NCBI GenBank assembly: GCA_030040425.1
Contig: JASHTS010000112.1
Coordinates: forward strand, 1 to 64,000
Direction: 5' to 3'
Source: Acidobacteriaceae bacterium
GTDB lineage: Bacteria; Acidobacteriota; Terriglobia; Terriglobales; Acidobacteriaceae
Length of the DNA: 64,000 nucleotides
Shown: positions 26,811 to 36,251 of the stretch, one piece after another
How the letters are laid out: every line of letters starts with the position of its first letter
How positions within the stretch are numbered: position 1 is the stretch's first letter
Notes under the pieces: generated by a model
What the model saw: only the letters and a program-made list of their open reading frames with translations
Databases searched by the model: none
Told to the model about the DNA's origin: nothing
Translations under genes and position numbers: made by a program

Positions 26811-28730
26811 ATGTGCGGAATGGCGAGCGTGTCAACACCAACCGTGGATCCGCACGGCGCTCCGGTCGTCCGTGGGGAACTTCGGAGGATCTTCGCAAGC
26901 GAGGCATTCAGGAGCGGCAAAAGAGCGCGGGAGTTTCTCGAACTTGTAGTGGAGCACGCTCTCGCGGGCCATTTCGAAAGCCTTCGAGAGCGCATGCTCG
27001 GCGCAGAAATGTTCGGGCGCCCGGTAGACTACGACACTGCGAATGATGCGGTGGTGCGCGTCAAGGCCAATGAGGTGCGCCGGCGTCTCGCACAATACTA
27101 CGGAAGCCTCGAAATCCCTTCTGCCGTTCGCATCGAACTTCCTCCCGGATCGTACGTCCCGCAATTTTCCTTTGAAAGTCTCGCGGCCACACAGACGGCG
27201 CTGCCGGGCAAGACAGCAGCGCCAGCCGCCGTCAAGACTTTTCCGATCTCGGGATCGAAACCCCTGCCCCGCAGATGGAAGGCGCTCATCGCGATCGGGG
27301 CGTGCGCAGTGGTTATCTCTGCGGCGATCGTTTTCGATCTGGAGCGGAAGGGTGCAACCCAGACGGACACCATTCGCTCCATTGCGGTTTTGCCTCTGGA
27401 GAACTTTTCCGGAGACCCCAAACAGGAATATTTCGCGGACGGCATAACCGAAGAGCTCATCACCGAGCTGGGAAAGATCTCAGCGCTGCGCGTAATTTCC
27501 CGAACCTCGGCCATGACTTACAAGGGGACGAAGAAGACGCTGCCGGAGATCGCCCGCGAATTGAAGGTCGATGCGGTGGTAGAGGGTTCGGTAGAACGCG
27601 AAAACAACCAAGTGCGGATTACTGCTCAGCTGATCGATGCGAGGACGGATCGGCATCTCTGGGCGAACTCCTACGTCCGCGACCAGACCAATATTCTCAG
27701 CTTGCAGGACGAAGTGGCGGAAGCGATTGCGGACGCGATCAGCGTCGAGCTGACCCCGCAGGAAAGAATCCGGCTGGAACAGGCGCGCCCGGTGAAGTGG
27801 GAGACCGAGGAGATGTATCTCCAGGGCATGCAGCGGATGAACAACACCGATTACAAAGGCGCCTTCACATTCCTCGAGCGCGCGATTGACTCGAATCCCA
27901 ACTACGCTCCGGCGCATGCGGCAATGGCCCGCGTCTACGAATTCATGGGCGATGGCGGCCTTCTTCCTTCGGCGGTAGCCTATTCCAAGCAGAAGGTGGA
28001 AGCACTCAAAGCGATCGAACTGGACAGCAATCTGGCGGAGGCGCATGCGGGGCTGGCGAGCGCGTCAATGAAGCTGGACTGGGATTGGCGCACAGCGGAG
28101 AGCGAATACGAACGCGCTCTTGAACTCAACCCAAACTCGGCGCCCGTGTACTGGGAGTACACGAATTATCTCTATTACGTGGGCCGCACACACGATGCGG
28201 TTGCAGAATCGAACCTGGCGCTCCAGCACGATCCGGTTGCCAGTCTCGGGCCGTTCTACGCCGGCGTGGCCTATTACTTCGATCGCCAGTACGATCGGGC
28301 GCTGGAGATGTTTCGCCTGACGTACGGACCGGATACCACGATTCCTCTAATCCAGTTTTACCTGGGAGATGTTTATACAGAGACGGGCAAATACGAGGAA
28401 GCCATCGCTGCGTTTCAAAAAGCCGGCAGCAGCCCCTACGACCTGGGCCATATTGGAAATGCCTACGCGCGATGGGGACGGAAGAGCGAAGCGCGTGCGA
28501 TTATTCCCAGGCTCGAAAAGGCTGTGAGCGCGCAGGGAATGGGCAGGTATGAGATCGCCATGATTTACGCCGGATTGGGAGAGAAGGATGAGGCGTTCAA
28601 CTGGCTGGAAAAAGCATTTGCCGCCCATGATAAAGGACTGATGTATCTCAAAATCGATCCAACTCTCGATCCTTTGCGGACCGATCCTCGGTTTGCTGCC
28701 CTCGTGCGCCGGGTTGGCTTGCCGCAGTGA
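26811..28730 (+). CDS. Membrane regulator paralog: wHTH-like N-terminus, TolB-like domain, TPR repeats
   Basis: A 639-residue paralog of the protein at 656-2662 with the same order of parts. The N-terminal block (LRERMLGAEMFGRPVDYDT ... VVRVKANEVRRRLAQYY ... IELPPGSYVPQF) is followed by one membrane helix (ALIAIGACAVVISAAIVF). Next come the TolB-like domain (SIAVLPLENFSGDPKQEYFADGITEELI ... DAVVEGSVERENNQVRITAQLIDARTD) and TPR repeats to the C-terminus. The frame is open to 26685, but ATG 26811 has the ribosome site and promoter and aligns with the paralog. A regulatory or signalling role is inferred from the architecture. A perfect hairpin at its start suggests self-control. It is divergent from a CRTAC1 gene and upstream of the S53 peptidase. 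Confidence 0.8.
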   Translation: MCGMASVSTPTVDPHGAPVVRGELRRIFASEAFRSGKRAREFLELVVEHALAGHFESLRERMLGAEMFGRPVDYDTANDAVVRVKANEVRRRLAQYYGSLEIPSAVRIELPPGSYVPQFSFESLAATQTALPGKTAAPAAVKTFPISGSKPLPRRWKALIAIGACAVVISAAIVFDLERKGATQTDTIRSIAVLPLENFSGDPKQEYFADGITEELITELGKISALRVISRTSAMTYKGTKKTLPEIARELKVDAVVEGSVERENNQVRITAQLIDARTDRHLWANSYVRDQTNILSLQDEVAEAIADAISVELTPQERIRLEQARPVKWETEEMYLQGMQRMNNTDYKGAFTFLERAIDSNPNYAPAHAAMARVYEFMGDGGLLPSAVAYSKQKVEALKAIELDSNLAEAHAGLASASMKLDWDWRTAESEYERALELNPNSAPVYWEYTNYLYYVGRTHDAVAESNLALQHDPVASLGPFYAGVAYYFDRQYDRALEMFRLTYGPDTTIPLIQFYLGDVYTETGKYEEAIAAFQKAGSSPYDLGHIGNAYARWGRKSEARAIIPRLEKAVSAQGMGRYEIAMIYAGLGEKDEAFNWLEKAFAAHDKGLMYLKIDPTLDPLRTDPRFAALVRRVGLPQ

Positions 28731-29037
28731 AGGACAATTCGCGGCGCGAACCGGCTTGGCGCCAGGGGTTGCATAGTAAGTAAGAAGCGACTTCTGACCG
28801 GCGCCCATCTCCCTCATGGCACAAGATGCGCAGGCGGGTGAAGAAGTGGCTGCCCGTCGCCCATGCCAGCCGTCGGGCCGATCTTTACGCAGCGATCCGA
28901 TGCCGAAAATAACCTTTCCTCCCCTGTCGGCCTTGGGATATGATCTCTGCGTCCTCACCGCGGTGCAATCTGGCACGCAAGACGCCGAACGAGAGTCTCC
29001 GCACCCTCATCTTTATTGCAGATATCTCGCGCAGGCA
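28731..29037. other. Intergenic region upstream of the S53 peptidase
   Basis: The peptidase frame is open back to 28816, but that part has no signal peptide and looks non-coding. The only signal I see is TATGAT at 28939-28944, a possible -10 about 95 bases before the chosen start, with a poor -35. Confidence 0.4.
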
Positions 29038-32000
29038 ATGACTCGCGCGGGGAAAAGGACGTCAATTGTGACGCGTTTGCGGCTTAATCTCGCCCTGGGC
29101 TTGTGTGCGCTTGGATTGTGTTGGAGCACGTGGAGCGCGGCGCAGCCGCCGGCGCCGAGCGCGCGGATTGTGAGGCCGATCGACGAGAGCCAGTTAGTCA
29201 CGCTCAGCGGCAACACCCCACCCCCTGCAGCCGTTTCCGCGAACGATCGCGGACCCGTGAGCCCGGACCTGCCCATGACCGACCTGGTGCTGGTGCTGAG
29301 CCGGAGCGCAGCGCGGCAGGCGGCCTTTGACGCCTTTGTGGCGAGCCAGTACGCTCCCTCGTCGCCGAATTTTCATCGCTGGCTCACCCCCGCCGAAGTA
29401 GGAGCCACTTACGGCCCGGCTGCAGCCGATATTGCCACAATCTCCGGTTGGCTCAGCAGCAAGGGATTCCGCGTGGACGAAGTCGCGCCGGATGGGATGA
29501 CCATCCGCTTCAGCGGCACTGCAGCGCAGGTGGAGAGCGCGTTTCACACGCAGATCGACAATGTGATGGCCGGCGGTGTTCTGCACATCGCCAACCTGAG
29601 CGATCCGCAGATTCCCGCGGCCCTGGCGCCCGTGGTGGCAGGAATCAAGGCGCTGCACAATTTCCTTCCGCGTCCGCAGCACCGGCTGGGCGGTATTGTG
29701 CGTCTGAACCCCGCGACCGGCCGCTGGCAACGCATCAACGCCACGCCGGCGATCGGCCTCTTGAGCTCGCCAAGAGAGAGCCAGGCAGCGGCTTCATCCA
29801 GTGAAGCCGAGCCGTTTTTCGGCTACACGGTGGACGGCATTACTCTCGAGGATGTGGCGCCCTACGACTTCGCCACCATCTATAACGTGTTGCCGGCGTG
29901 GAACGAAAATATCGACGGCACGGGTGAGACCATCGCCATTGCCGGAACCAGCGACATCGACCTCTCGGATGTGGCAACGTTTCGCAGCGTCTTCGGGCTC
30001 CCCGCGGGCACGGCGCCCACCATCGTGGTAGCCAACGGCACCGATCCCGGCGAGTGCACATCGAACGCGCCCGAAGCGAGCTGCGGCATCAGCGACCTGA
30101 TCGAGAACACACTCGACGTGGAGTGGTCGGGCGCAGTGGCCAAGGGCGCCAAAATTGTACTGGTGGTTTCGGGTGCGAACTCGGCGACCACCGATACCGT
30201 GTACTCGTCGGCGCAATACGTGGTGGAGAACAATACAGCGAAGATTCTCAACGTGAGTTATGGGGAATGCGAGCTGGGCATGGGGACGAGCGGCAACACG
30301 GCGTACAACAACCTGTGGGAGACGGCGGCTACGGAGGGGATTTCAGTTTTTGTGGCCGCAGGAGATGCAGGAGCAGCGACCTGCGACCAGGACCAGTCCT
30401 CCAATACGCCTTATGCAGCCAATTATGGGCTCACGGTCAGCGGCCTGGCGTCGACTCCCTACAACACGGCAGTGGGCGGGACGGATTTGAACTGGGGCTC
30501 GACCCCCGCGCCCTACTGGGGATCGACTGACAATTCCAGTAACGATTCCAATGCACTCAATTACATCCCCGAAGTTCCGTGGAACGATACCTGCACAAAT
30601 CCGCTGGCGCTGAGTTATTTGCAGGAGTGGGCAGCGGAACTAGTAAAGAATGGATTCGACGCCACCAGCCCCACGGATGCAGAGAGCGCCTGCAATTTTG
30701 TAAATCAGTGGTGGAACCTGATCTACGAGCATACCAGCCCACCGGACAATATATCTGGCTTCGTTGACACGGTGGGCGGCGGCGGCGGCGCAAGCAATTG
30801 CACCAGCAGCAATGGATCGACCGTGGCCAGCTGCTCCGGGGGATATGCGAAGCCCACCTGGCAGGCGGGTGTCTCCGGAATTCCTTCGGATGGCAAGCGC
30901 GATCTGCCGGACGTTTCCTTTTTTGCGGGAAACGGATTTCTGGGCAGTGCGTCTCTGATTTGCGTCTCGGCGGAGGGTGCGTGTACGTACACATCGTCGG
31001 CCGAGCCGGTGGGCGAAGAGGTGGGCGGCACGTCCGTGGCATCGCCGGCGATGGCCGGCGTGATGGCGCTCATCGACCAGAAGCAGGGATCGCCGCAGGG
31101 CAATGCCAGCCCGCAACTGTATGCGCTGGCTCTCAAACAGAACTACGGCAACTGCTCGGCGGAAACGGGAAAAACCAATGACGGGTGCTTGTTCAACGAC
31201 GTGGATTCCGGCACCAATGCCATGCCCTGCACCTCCGGCTCGCCGGACTGCACGGTCAACCACTCAGGCGATTCGATCGGCGTGCTCTCCGGCTACGCCG
31301 CAACGGCGGGATACGATCCGGCCAGCGGCCTGGGATCGCTCAATGTGGCCAACGTGGTCAACGCGTGGAACTCGCCGCTGGGCACCGCCGCGGCTACCGT
31401 AACCGTGACCCCGCCAACCGGCGCCATTGCGCTCAGCCAGAGCCTCAGCGTTGCCGTCACTGTGAGTGGCGCGAGCGGCACGCCCACAGGGACCGCGTCA
31501 CTGACCAGCGGAAGCTACGTAGCGGCGGTGGGCACGCTCGCCAACGGCGCGTACACCTTTACCATACCGGCCGACAGCCTGAGCACCGGCAGCGACACGC
31601 TTTCTGTGGGCTACAGCGGCGACAGCACGTATGCTTCAGCCACGGGCACGGCCAGCGTGACCATCTCCAAGATCGCTCCCGCTCTCGCCGTGTCCGCGAA
31701 CCCAACCCAGCTCGGCGCCAACTCGAACGGCGACAGCGTAACCGTGACCGTGACCGGCGCAGGCCCCACGCCCACAGGATCGGTAACCTTCTCTGCAAAT
31801 TCCTACACTTCGTCCTCCTGCACGCTCACCGCCGGCCTTTGCACCGTCGTGATTCCCTCGAGCGCCTTCACCAATGGCGCCGATACCATCACTGCCAATT
31901 ACACCGGCGATCAGAATTACACTTCGGGAACAGGCAGCACTACCATCAGCGTCGATATCCTCACACCAACGCTTCAGCTCATCCCCTCGACCACCAGTTT

Positions 32001-33423
32001 GACCACCGCCCAAAGCATGCAATTGACGGTAAATGTGACAGGCAGCGGCCCTACGCCGACCGGCTCGGTCAGCCTCTTTGGTCTTTATCAATCGGGCGGA
32101 AGCGGAACGCTCGTCAATGGCAGCTACACGTTCAACATCTCTCCCAATCAGCTCGCGCCGAATATCGATACGCTGACCGTGCAGTATAGCGGTGACAGCA
32201 CTTACACTTCCGCGAGCGCCAGCACCAGCGTGGACGTATTAGCTGCCGCGGCCACCATTTCGGCCACGACGACGCCCTCAGTCGCCAGCCCCATCGAAAG
32301 CAACGTTGCGTTGACTATCTCGGGTACCGTGACCAGCAGCGGGGGGACACCTTCAGGAGCTGTGATTGTCAGTGGAGGCGGGTATATCGGCTCCACAGAA
32401 GTCTCCGGCGGCCAGTACTCGCTCACAATTCCTCCCGGAAGCCTGAGTGTGGGAAACAACATTGTGCTCGCCGTGGACTATAACGGAGGCGAGTTCTACC
32501 TGCCTGCATCCACCTCGCTGACGGTCACGGTCATTCAGTTTGACCAAATCGCGCCCACGCTCACCATCACCCCGGCGACGACGAGTATCGATGTCGCCCA
32601 ATATCTGGACGTCACCGTAGCGGTGACGGGCAGCGATGGCCAGCCAACCGGAAGCGTGACGCTGACCAGCGGCAGTTACAGCTCGGGCGCGTGGCCCCTG
32701 TCGAGCGGAAGCGCCACCGTGGTGATTCCTGCCAACACCTTCAGCGCTGGCACCGACACCATCAACGTGAACTACAGCGGCGACGCGACTTATCTTCCGG
32801 CCAGCGGCACGACGAGCATCACGGTGGCAGCGTCATCGTACACGCTTACGGCGTCGACTCCGGCCGCCATTGCGCCGGGCGGTTCGACAGCCGCGACCAT
32901 CACTGTTAATAACGCCCAAGGCTACTCCGGTACGATCACGGCAAGCTGTGCCTTGACGGGCGAGCCGAACGGCGCGACTGATTTGCCTGTATGTACGATG
33001 CAGGGCGGCAACACAATTGAGTTACAGAGCGGCGTGCAGGACGGGTACTTCTCTGCCGGAGTGAGCACCACAGGAGCCACGGCGAAGCTGGCCCGTCCGG
33101 TTTTGCCTGGCCGAGATGGCGGATGGCGCGGGGCTGCCGGTGCGGTCCTGGCGCTGGTGCTCCTCTTCGGCATCCCTGCGCGCCGCCGGAGCTGGCGATC
33201 CCTGCTGGGTCTTCTGATTTTGTTCGCAGTGCTGGGCGGCCTGGGCGCCTGCGGAGGTGGAGGATCAGCGGGTGGAGGTGGTGGCGGTGGCGGAGGCGGT
33301 GGCGGCGGTGGTGGCGGAAATTCAGGAACTACAGAGGGGACTTACACCTTTACGGTGACAGCAACCGGAAATCCGGCCGTGACGCCGGCCCCGACTGTCA
33401 CGTTCACTGTAACTGTGAACTAA
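29038..33423 (+). CDS. Secreted S53 (sedolisin/kumamolisin-like) peptidase with Ig-like repeats and C-terminal anchor
   Basis: A 1461-residue acid serine-carboxyl peptidase precursor. After a signal peptide (LALGLCALGLCWSTWSAAQ) comes a pro-kumamolisin activation domain (about 60-230, with FHRWLTPAEVGATYGP). The S53 catalytic domain has Glu356 and Asp360 (E-x-x-x-D in LIENTLDVEW), the oxyanion Asp in VAAGDAGA, Ser666 in GGTSVASPAMAGV and a calcium site YDPASGLGSLN. About five Ig-like (Big_3-type) repeats follow. The end is hydrophobic-RRR(1382)-hydrophobic-Cys1405, a glycine tract of about 16 residues and a beta strand, shared in design with the NHL protein at 53883. It may digest the protein part of glycoproteins. 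ATG 29038 gives the best signal peptide. Confidence 0.9.
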   Translation: MTRAGKRTSIVTRLRLNLALGLCALGLCWSTWSAAQPPAPSARIVRPIDESQLVTLSGNTPPPAAVSANDRGPVSPDLPMTDLVLVLSRSAARQAAFDAFVASQYAPSSPNFHRWLTPAEVGATYGPAAADIATISGWLSSKGFRVDEVAPDGMTIRFSGTAAQVESAFHTQIDNVMAGGVLHIANLSDPQIPAALAPVVAGIKALHNFLPRPQHRLGGIVRLNPATGRWQRINATPAIGLLSSPRESQAAASSSEAEPFFGYTVDGITLEDVAPYDFATIYNVLPAWNENIDGTGETIAIAGTSDIDLSDVATFRSVFGLPAGTAPTIVVANGTDPGECTSNAPEASCGISDLIENTLDVEWSGAVAKGAKIVLVVSGANSATTDTVYSSAQYVVENNTAKILNVSYGECELGMGTSGNTAYNNLWETAATEGISVFVAAGDAGAATCDQDQSSNTPYAANYGLTVSGLASTPYNTAVGGTDLNWGSTPAPYWGSTDNSSNDSNALNYIPEVPWNDTCTNPLALSYLQEWAAELVKNGFDATSPTDAESACNFVNQWWNLIYEHTSPPDNISGFVDTVGGGGGASNCTSSNGSTVASCSGGYAKPTWQAGVSGIPSDGKRDLPDVSFFAGNGFLGSASLICVSAEGACTYTSSAEPVGEEVGGTSVASPAMAGVMALIDQKQGSPQGNASPQLYALALKQNYGNCSAETGKTNDGCLFNDVDSGTNAMPCTSGSPDCTVNHSGDSIGVLSGYAATAGYDPASGLGSLNVANVVNAWNSPLGTAAATVTVTPPTGAIALSQSLSVAVTVSGASGTPTGTASLTSGSYVAAVGTLANGAYTFTIPADSLSTGSDTLSVGYSGDSTYASATGTASVTISKIAPALAVSANPTQLGANSNGDSVTVTVTGAGPTPTGSVTFSANSYTSSSCTLTAGLCTVVIPSSAFTNGADTITANYTGDQNYTSGTGSTTISVDILTPTLQLIPSTTSLTTAQSMQLTVNVTGSGPTPTGSVSLFGLYQSGGSGTLVNGSYTFNISPNQLAPNIDTLTVQYSGDSTYTSASASTSVDVLAAAATISATTTPSVASPIESNVALTISGTVTSSGGTPSGAVIVSGGGYIGSTEVSGGQYSLTIPPGSLSVGNNIVLAVDYNGGEFYLPASTSLTVTVIQFDQIAPTLTITPATTSIDVAQYLDVTVAVTGSDGQPTGSVTLTSGSYSSGAWPLSSGSATVVIPANTFSAGTDTINVNYSGDATYLPASGTTSITVAASSYTLTASTPAAIAPGGSTAATITVNNAQGYSGTITASCALTGEPNGATDLPVCTMQGGNTIELQSGVQDGYFSAGVSTTGATAKLARPVLPGRDGGWRGAAGAVLALVLLFGIPARRRSWRSLLGLLILFAVLGGLGACGGGGSAGGGGGGGGGGGGGGGGNSGTTEGTYTFTVTATGNPAVTPAPTVTFTVTVN
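33253..33318 (+). repeat. GGN-rich tract coding polyglycine
   Basis: A run of GGN codons near the 3' end of the S53 gene, coding about 22 glycines with two interruptions. It is a flexible linker after the putative anchor and a likely slippage site. Confidence 0.8.
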
Positions 33424-33425
33424 GC

Positions 33426-33455
33426 CGGCAGTTTTCTCGAGAGCTGCCGTCTTCT
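33426..33455. terminator. Possible terminator between convergent genes
   Basis: CGGCAG (33426-33431) pairs with CTGCCG (33444-33449) and a pyrimidine-rich tail follows. The stem is short and the tail is not a clean T run, so this is weak. It lies between the S53 gene and the convergent response-regulator gene. Confidence 0.3.
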
Positions 33456-33469
33456 TCCCAGGGAATCGT

Positions 33470-34111
33470 TTACCGGGGATTGAGAATGCCCTGCTGCAAT
33501 GCCACGGCCACGGCCTCGGTGCGATCACCGACCTCCAGTTTGGCGCTGATGTGGTTGATGTGATTGCGAACCGTGTATTGGCTTATCTGCAGCACGCGGG
33601 CGATCTCCTTGTTGGTAAGGCCCTTGGAGACCATCTCCAGAATCTCCGTCTCGCGCGAGCTCAGGCTGGAGCGCGACTCGCGCTCGGCAAGCCGCCCAGC
33701 AATTTCCCCGGAGATGTACTTGCCGCCCGCATTTACGGTGCCGATTGCCTCAACGATCTCCGCGCGCGATGCGTCCTTGGAGAGATATCCGCGCGCCCCG
33801 GCTTTCAAGGCGCGATAGATCTCCTCTTCATAGGCATAGCTGGAGAGGATGAGGACCGCGGGCGGGTTGGCCATCTCGCGCAGCATGCTCAGAAAATCAA
33901 TGCCGCCGATTTTGGGCATGCGCAGGTCGAGGAGTACGACATCGATCGAAGAGCGGCCGATCAGGTCCAGCCCTACTTCCCCGTTGTGCGCGGTTCCCAC
34001 CACCCTTAATCCGCTTTCTTTCCGCAACAGGCTTGTCAAACCTGCGCGAACCACCGGATGGTCATCGACAATCAGTACGCGAATCGGCTTTCTACCGGTG
34101 TGCGTTTCCAT
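33470..34111 (-). CDS. NarL/FixJ-family response regulator
   Basis: The 213-residue product has a receiver domain with acidic pair Asp16-Asp17, phospho-acceptor Asp62 in VVLLDLRMP and conserved Lys112. A LuxR-type helix-turn-helix follows at about 148-203 (LSSRETEILEMVSKGLTNKEIARVLQISQYTVRNHI). It should bind DNA once phosphorylated by the kinase encoded just upstream, with which it overlaps by 20 bases. The likely targets are neighbouring glycan genes such as GH127; that is inference. Confidence 0.95.
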   Translation of the reverse strand: METHTGRKPIRVLIVDDHPVVRAGLTSLLRKESGLRVVGTAHNGEVGLDLIGRSSIDVVLLDLRMPKIGGIDFLSMLREMANPPAVLILSSYAYEEEIYRALKAGARGYLSKDASRAEIVEAIGTVNAGGKYISGEIAGRLAERESRSSLSSRETEILEMVSKGLTNKEIARVLQISQYTVRNHINHISAKLEVGDRTEAVAVALQQGILNPR

Positions 34112-36251
34112 TGGATTGCCTTCTCCAGGAATTTTGCATCCGCATCCAGAAAGCGCGGAAAAATGACGGCGGGGTGGGGGCGTGGACGCGCAGCGCCGTT
34201 CCCTCCCCTGGCGCGCTGTGAATGGCCAGCGTTGCCCCGATGCTGTCGGCGCGCTTGTACATCCCGGAGATGCCGAAGCCCGCCAGTTCGCTGGTCAAGG
34301 AAAAGCCACAGCCATCGTCCTCCACCACCAGCTCGACCGCAGAGCGGAGATAGTCGAGCGAGATGTTGAGGTGGGCGGGGTGGGCATGACGAATAGCATT
34401 GGCGACTGCTTCCTGCCCGATGCGCATGAGCGTGTCGGAGATGCGCAGCGGAATGGCGCGCTCACTGCCTGCGCTGGAAACCCGAACCGCGATCGATGAA
34501 GTTCCGTTCACCATGCGCTGGGCGCAGTTCTCCATGGCCCGCAGCAGGCCCACCGACTCGAGGTTTTCCGGCCGCAGCATGGCGATGCTGCGCCGGGCTT
34601 CCTCATGCGAGTTGCGCACCATGACACGCGCTACTTCCAGCTGCGGCACGATGTTCGATCCCTGATTGGCTTCGTCGCGGATGGCTTCCAGTTGAAAACC
34701 CAATCCGGCGAAGCTCTGCGCCAGCGTATCGTGCATCTCGTGCGCCAGCCTCCCCCGCTCTTCGAGAACGGCTTGCATGCGCCAGCGCTCGATCAGGACG
34801 TAGCAGCTCAGCGCCGCCAGAGCCAGCAGCAGCACGCCGATGGTCATGGCGACGATGTGCCCGGCGCTCCACCATGGCGGACCCTCCAGCACCACGACAT
34901 CATTGAACGACGGCAGCAGCAGGGCAAAGGAGGTGAGATCGTGAGTGTAGCGGGAATCGACAACGCAGACTCCGCGCAGCCGCAGAAGGCTCTTATCCTT
35001 CAAGGCGCGCAGGCGCTCCGCCTGTCCCGCCTCGCTCACGATGGCCAGGAACGACTGGCTGGCTTCGTCGATGGAAAGAACCAGGGTGTGATCGGGGGCT
35101 TCGTCCTTGTGCTCCAGCCGGCCCTGAATTTCGACATATTCGGCGTCGAAGGCGCCCGTAGCGGCCTGCGCCGCGGTCACCGCGACCGGCGGGACGGGCG
35201 TGTGCGACCAGAGCACGCGCACATCGGCGTTGCGGAGCCGCGAGCTGAAGTCGTGCGGTTCCGCGTCTCCCCTGGCTTCGATTTCATCGCCGATCTGGAG
35301 GGGCGCATGCGCATGGCTGTCGGGAATCGCCAGACCTCCGGTCGGATCCTGGATGAAGAGCACCGGCGAGGTGAGCGTGACTACGCCATGGACCGTGACC
35401 GAGGCCGGCACATCGGGAGACAGCAGACGGAGAGTGCTGATCGGCTGCGCGTTCAAATCCGTGTGATGCGCCAGGAGGTCCCGCTGAATCGGCTCGAAAT
35501 AATGGTCGTAAGACCCAGGCGCGGCACCCATGGGGAGTTCGTCGGGAGTGGCGATCGGGAGCCGCGCGCCGCCGGTCATGGCCTCCAAATCCTGGCGCGT
35601 GGCTTTCCGAATCACCACGTTGCGCCACTCCGCACCGGTGTTGTACGACTTGAGACCGAAGCGGCCTTCGGTCAGACAGCCCGGATCTTCCACGGCGACG
35701 CTGGTGGTTTGGCCGCCGGGCGCCGTGGCGCTGACGGCGAAGTCACAGCCGTAGGCGAGGAACTTGACGTGATACCACATCTGCGCGTTCACCCGCGGGG
35801 CGACCGGCTTGGCCGCATACTCTCTCCATCCGTAGTCGGCACGACCGAGAATGAGAGTATTGTCGAGATCGCGCAGTCCCGCCATGTAGCCGTGATAGGC
35901 GTCCACGCCTTCCTCTTCATCGGTGGCGCGAATGATCAGGCCGGCGTCGCCATACTGGCCGAGCAAAAGCACGTCGGCCTCGATGGAATAGTTGCTCCAA
36001 TAGGTAGGACCGGTCATCAGTTTGGCGCCCCGCTCGTCGGAGTTGTTCTGCATGACTCCGTCGGCGTACTGCCATGTGCCTCCGAAGGCCTGCCAGTCGT
36101 CCTGCTTTGCAAGGGAAACGCTTTGCGCGCTGAATGGACCCCGGCGCGCGATGGCGCGAAACACGAATACGCCTGCGCACGCCAGCAAGGCAATCGACGC
36201 GACGGTTGAGCCGGCGGCGATCAGATTGCGCGTTGTAAAAATCGCCCTCAT
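34092..36251 (-). CDS. HisKA_3-type sensor histidine kinase with large extracytoplasmic LamG-like domain
   Basis: A 719-residue membrane kinase. TM1 is at about 10-31, TM2 at about 462-489. The roughly 430 residues between them include a jelly-roll, LamG/DUF1080-like region (WQAFGGTWQYADGVMQNN ... EADVLLLGQYGDAGLIIRATD ... YHGYMAGLRD) and two OB-like beta segments (PASVTVHGVVTL ... LFIQDPTGGLAI; EYVEIQGRLEHKD). The cytoplasmic part has the dimerisation box with His507 in LAHEMHDTLAQSFAGLGFQLEAI, and ATPase boxes GQEAVANAIRHA and EDDGCGF, as in NarX/DesK-type kinases. Concanavalin-like folds often bind carbohydrate, so it may sense glycans directly. ATG 36251 overlaps the stop of the binding-protein gene (ATGA), so the two are coupled. 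Confidence 0.88.
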   Translation of the reverse strand: MRAIFTTRNLIAAGSTVASIALLACAGVFVFRAIARRGPFSAQSVSLAKQDDWQAFGGTWQYADGVMQNNSDERGAKLMTGPTYWSNYSIEADVLLLGQYGDAGLIIRATDEEEGVDAYHGYMAGLRDLDNTLILGRADYGWREYAAKPVAPRVNAQMWYHVKFLAYGCDFAVSATAPGGQTTSVAVEDPGCLTEGRFGLKSYNTGAEWRNVVIRKATRQDLEAMTGGARLPIATPDELPMGAAPGSYDHYFEPIQRDLLAHHTDLNAQPISTLRLLSPDVPASVTVHGVVTLTSPVLFIQDPTGGLAIPDSHAHAPLQIGDEIEARGDAEPHDFSSRLRNADVRVLWSHTPVPPVAVTAAQAATGAFDAEYVEIQGRLEHKDEAPDHTLVLSIDEASQSFLAIVSEAGQAERLRALKDKSLLRLRGVCVVDSRYTHDLTSFALLLPSFNDVVVLEGPPWWSAGHIVAMTIGVLLLALAALSCYVLIERWRMQAVLEERGRLAHEMHDTLAQSFAGLGFQLEAIRDEANQGSNIVPQLEVARVMVRNSHEEARRSIAMLRPENLESVGLLRAMENCAQRMVNGTSSIAVRVSSAGSERAIPLRISDTLMRIGQEAVANAIRHAHPAHLNISLDYLRSAVELVVEDDGCGFSLTSELAGFGISGMYKRADSIGATLAIHSAPGEGTALRVHAPTPPSFFRAFWMRMQNSWRRQSNGNAHR

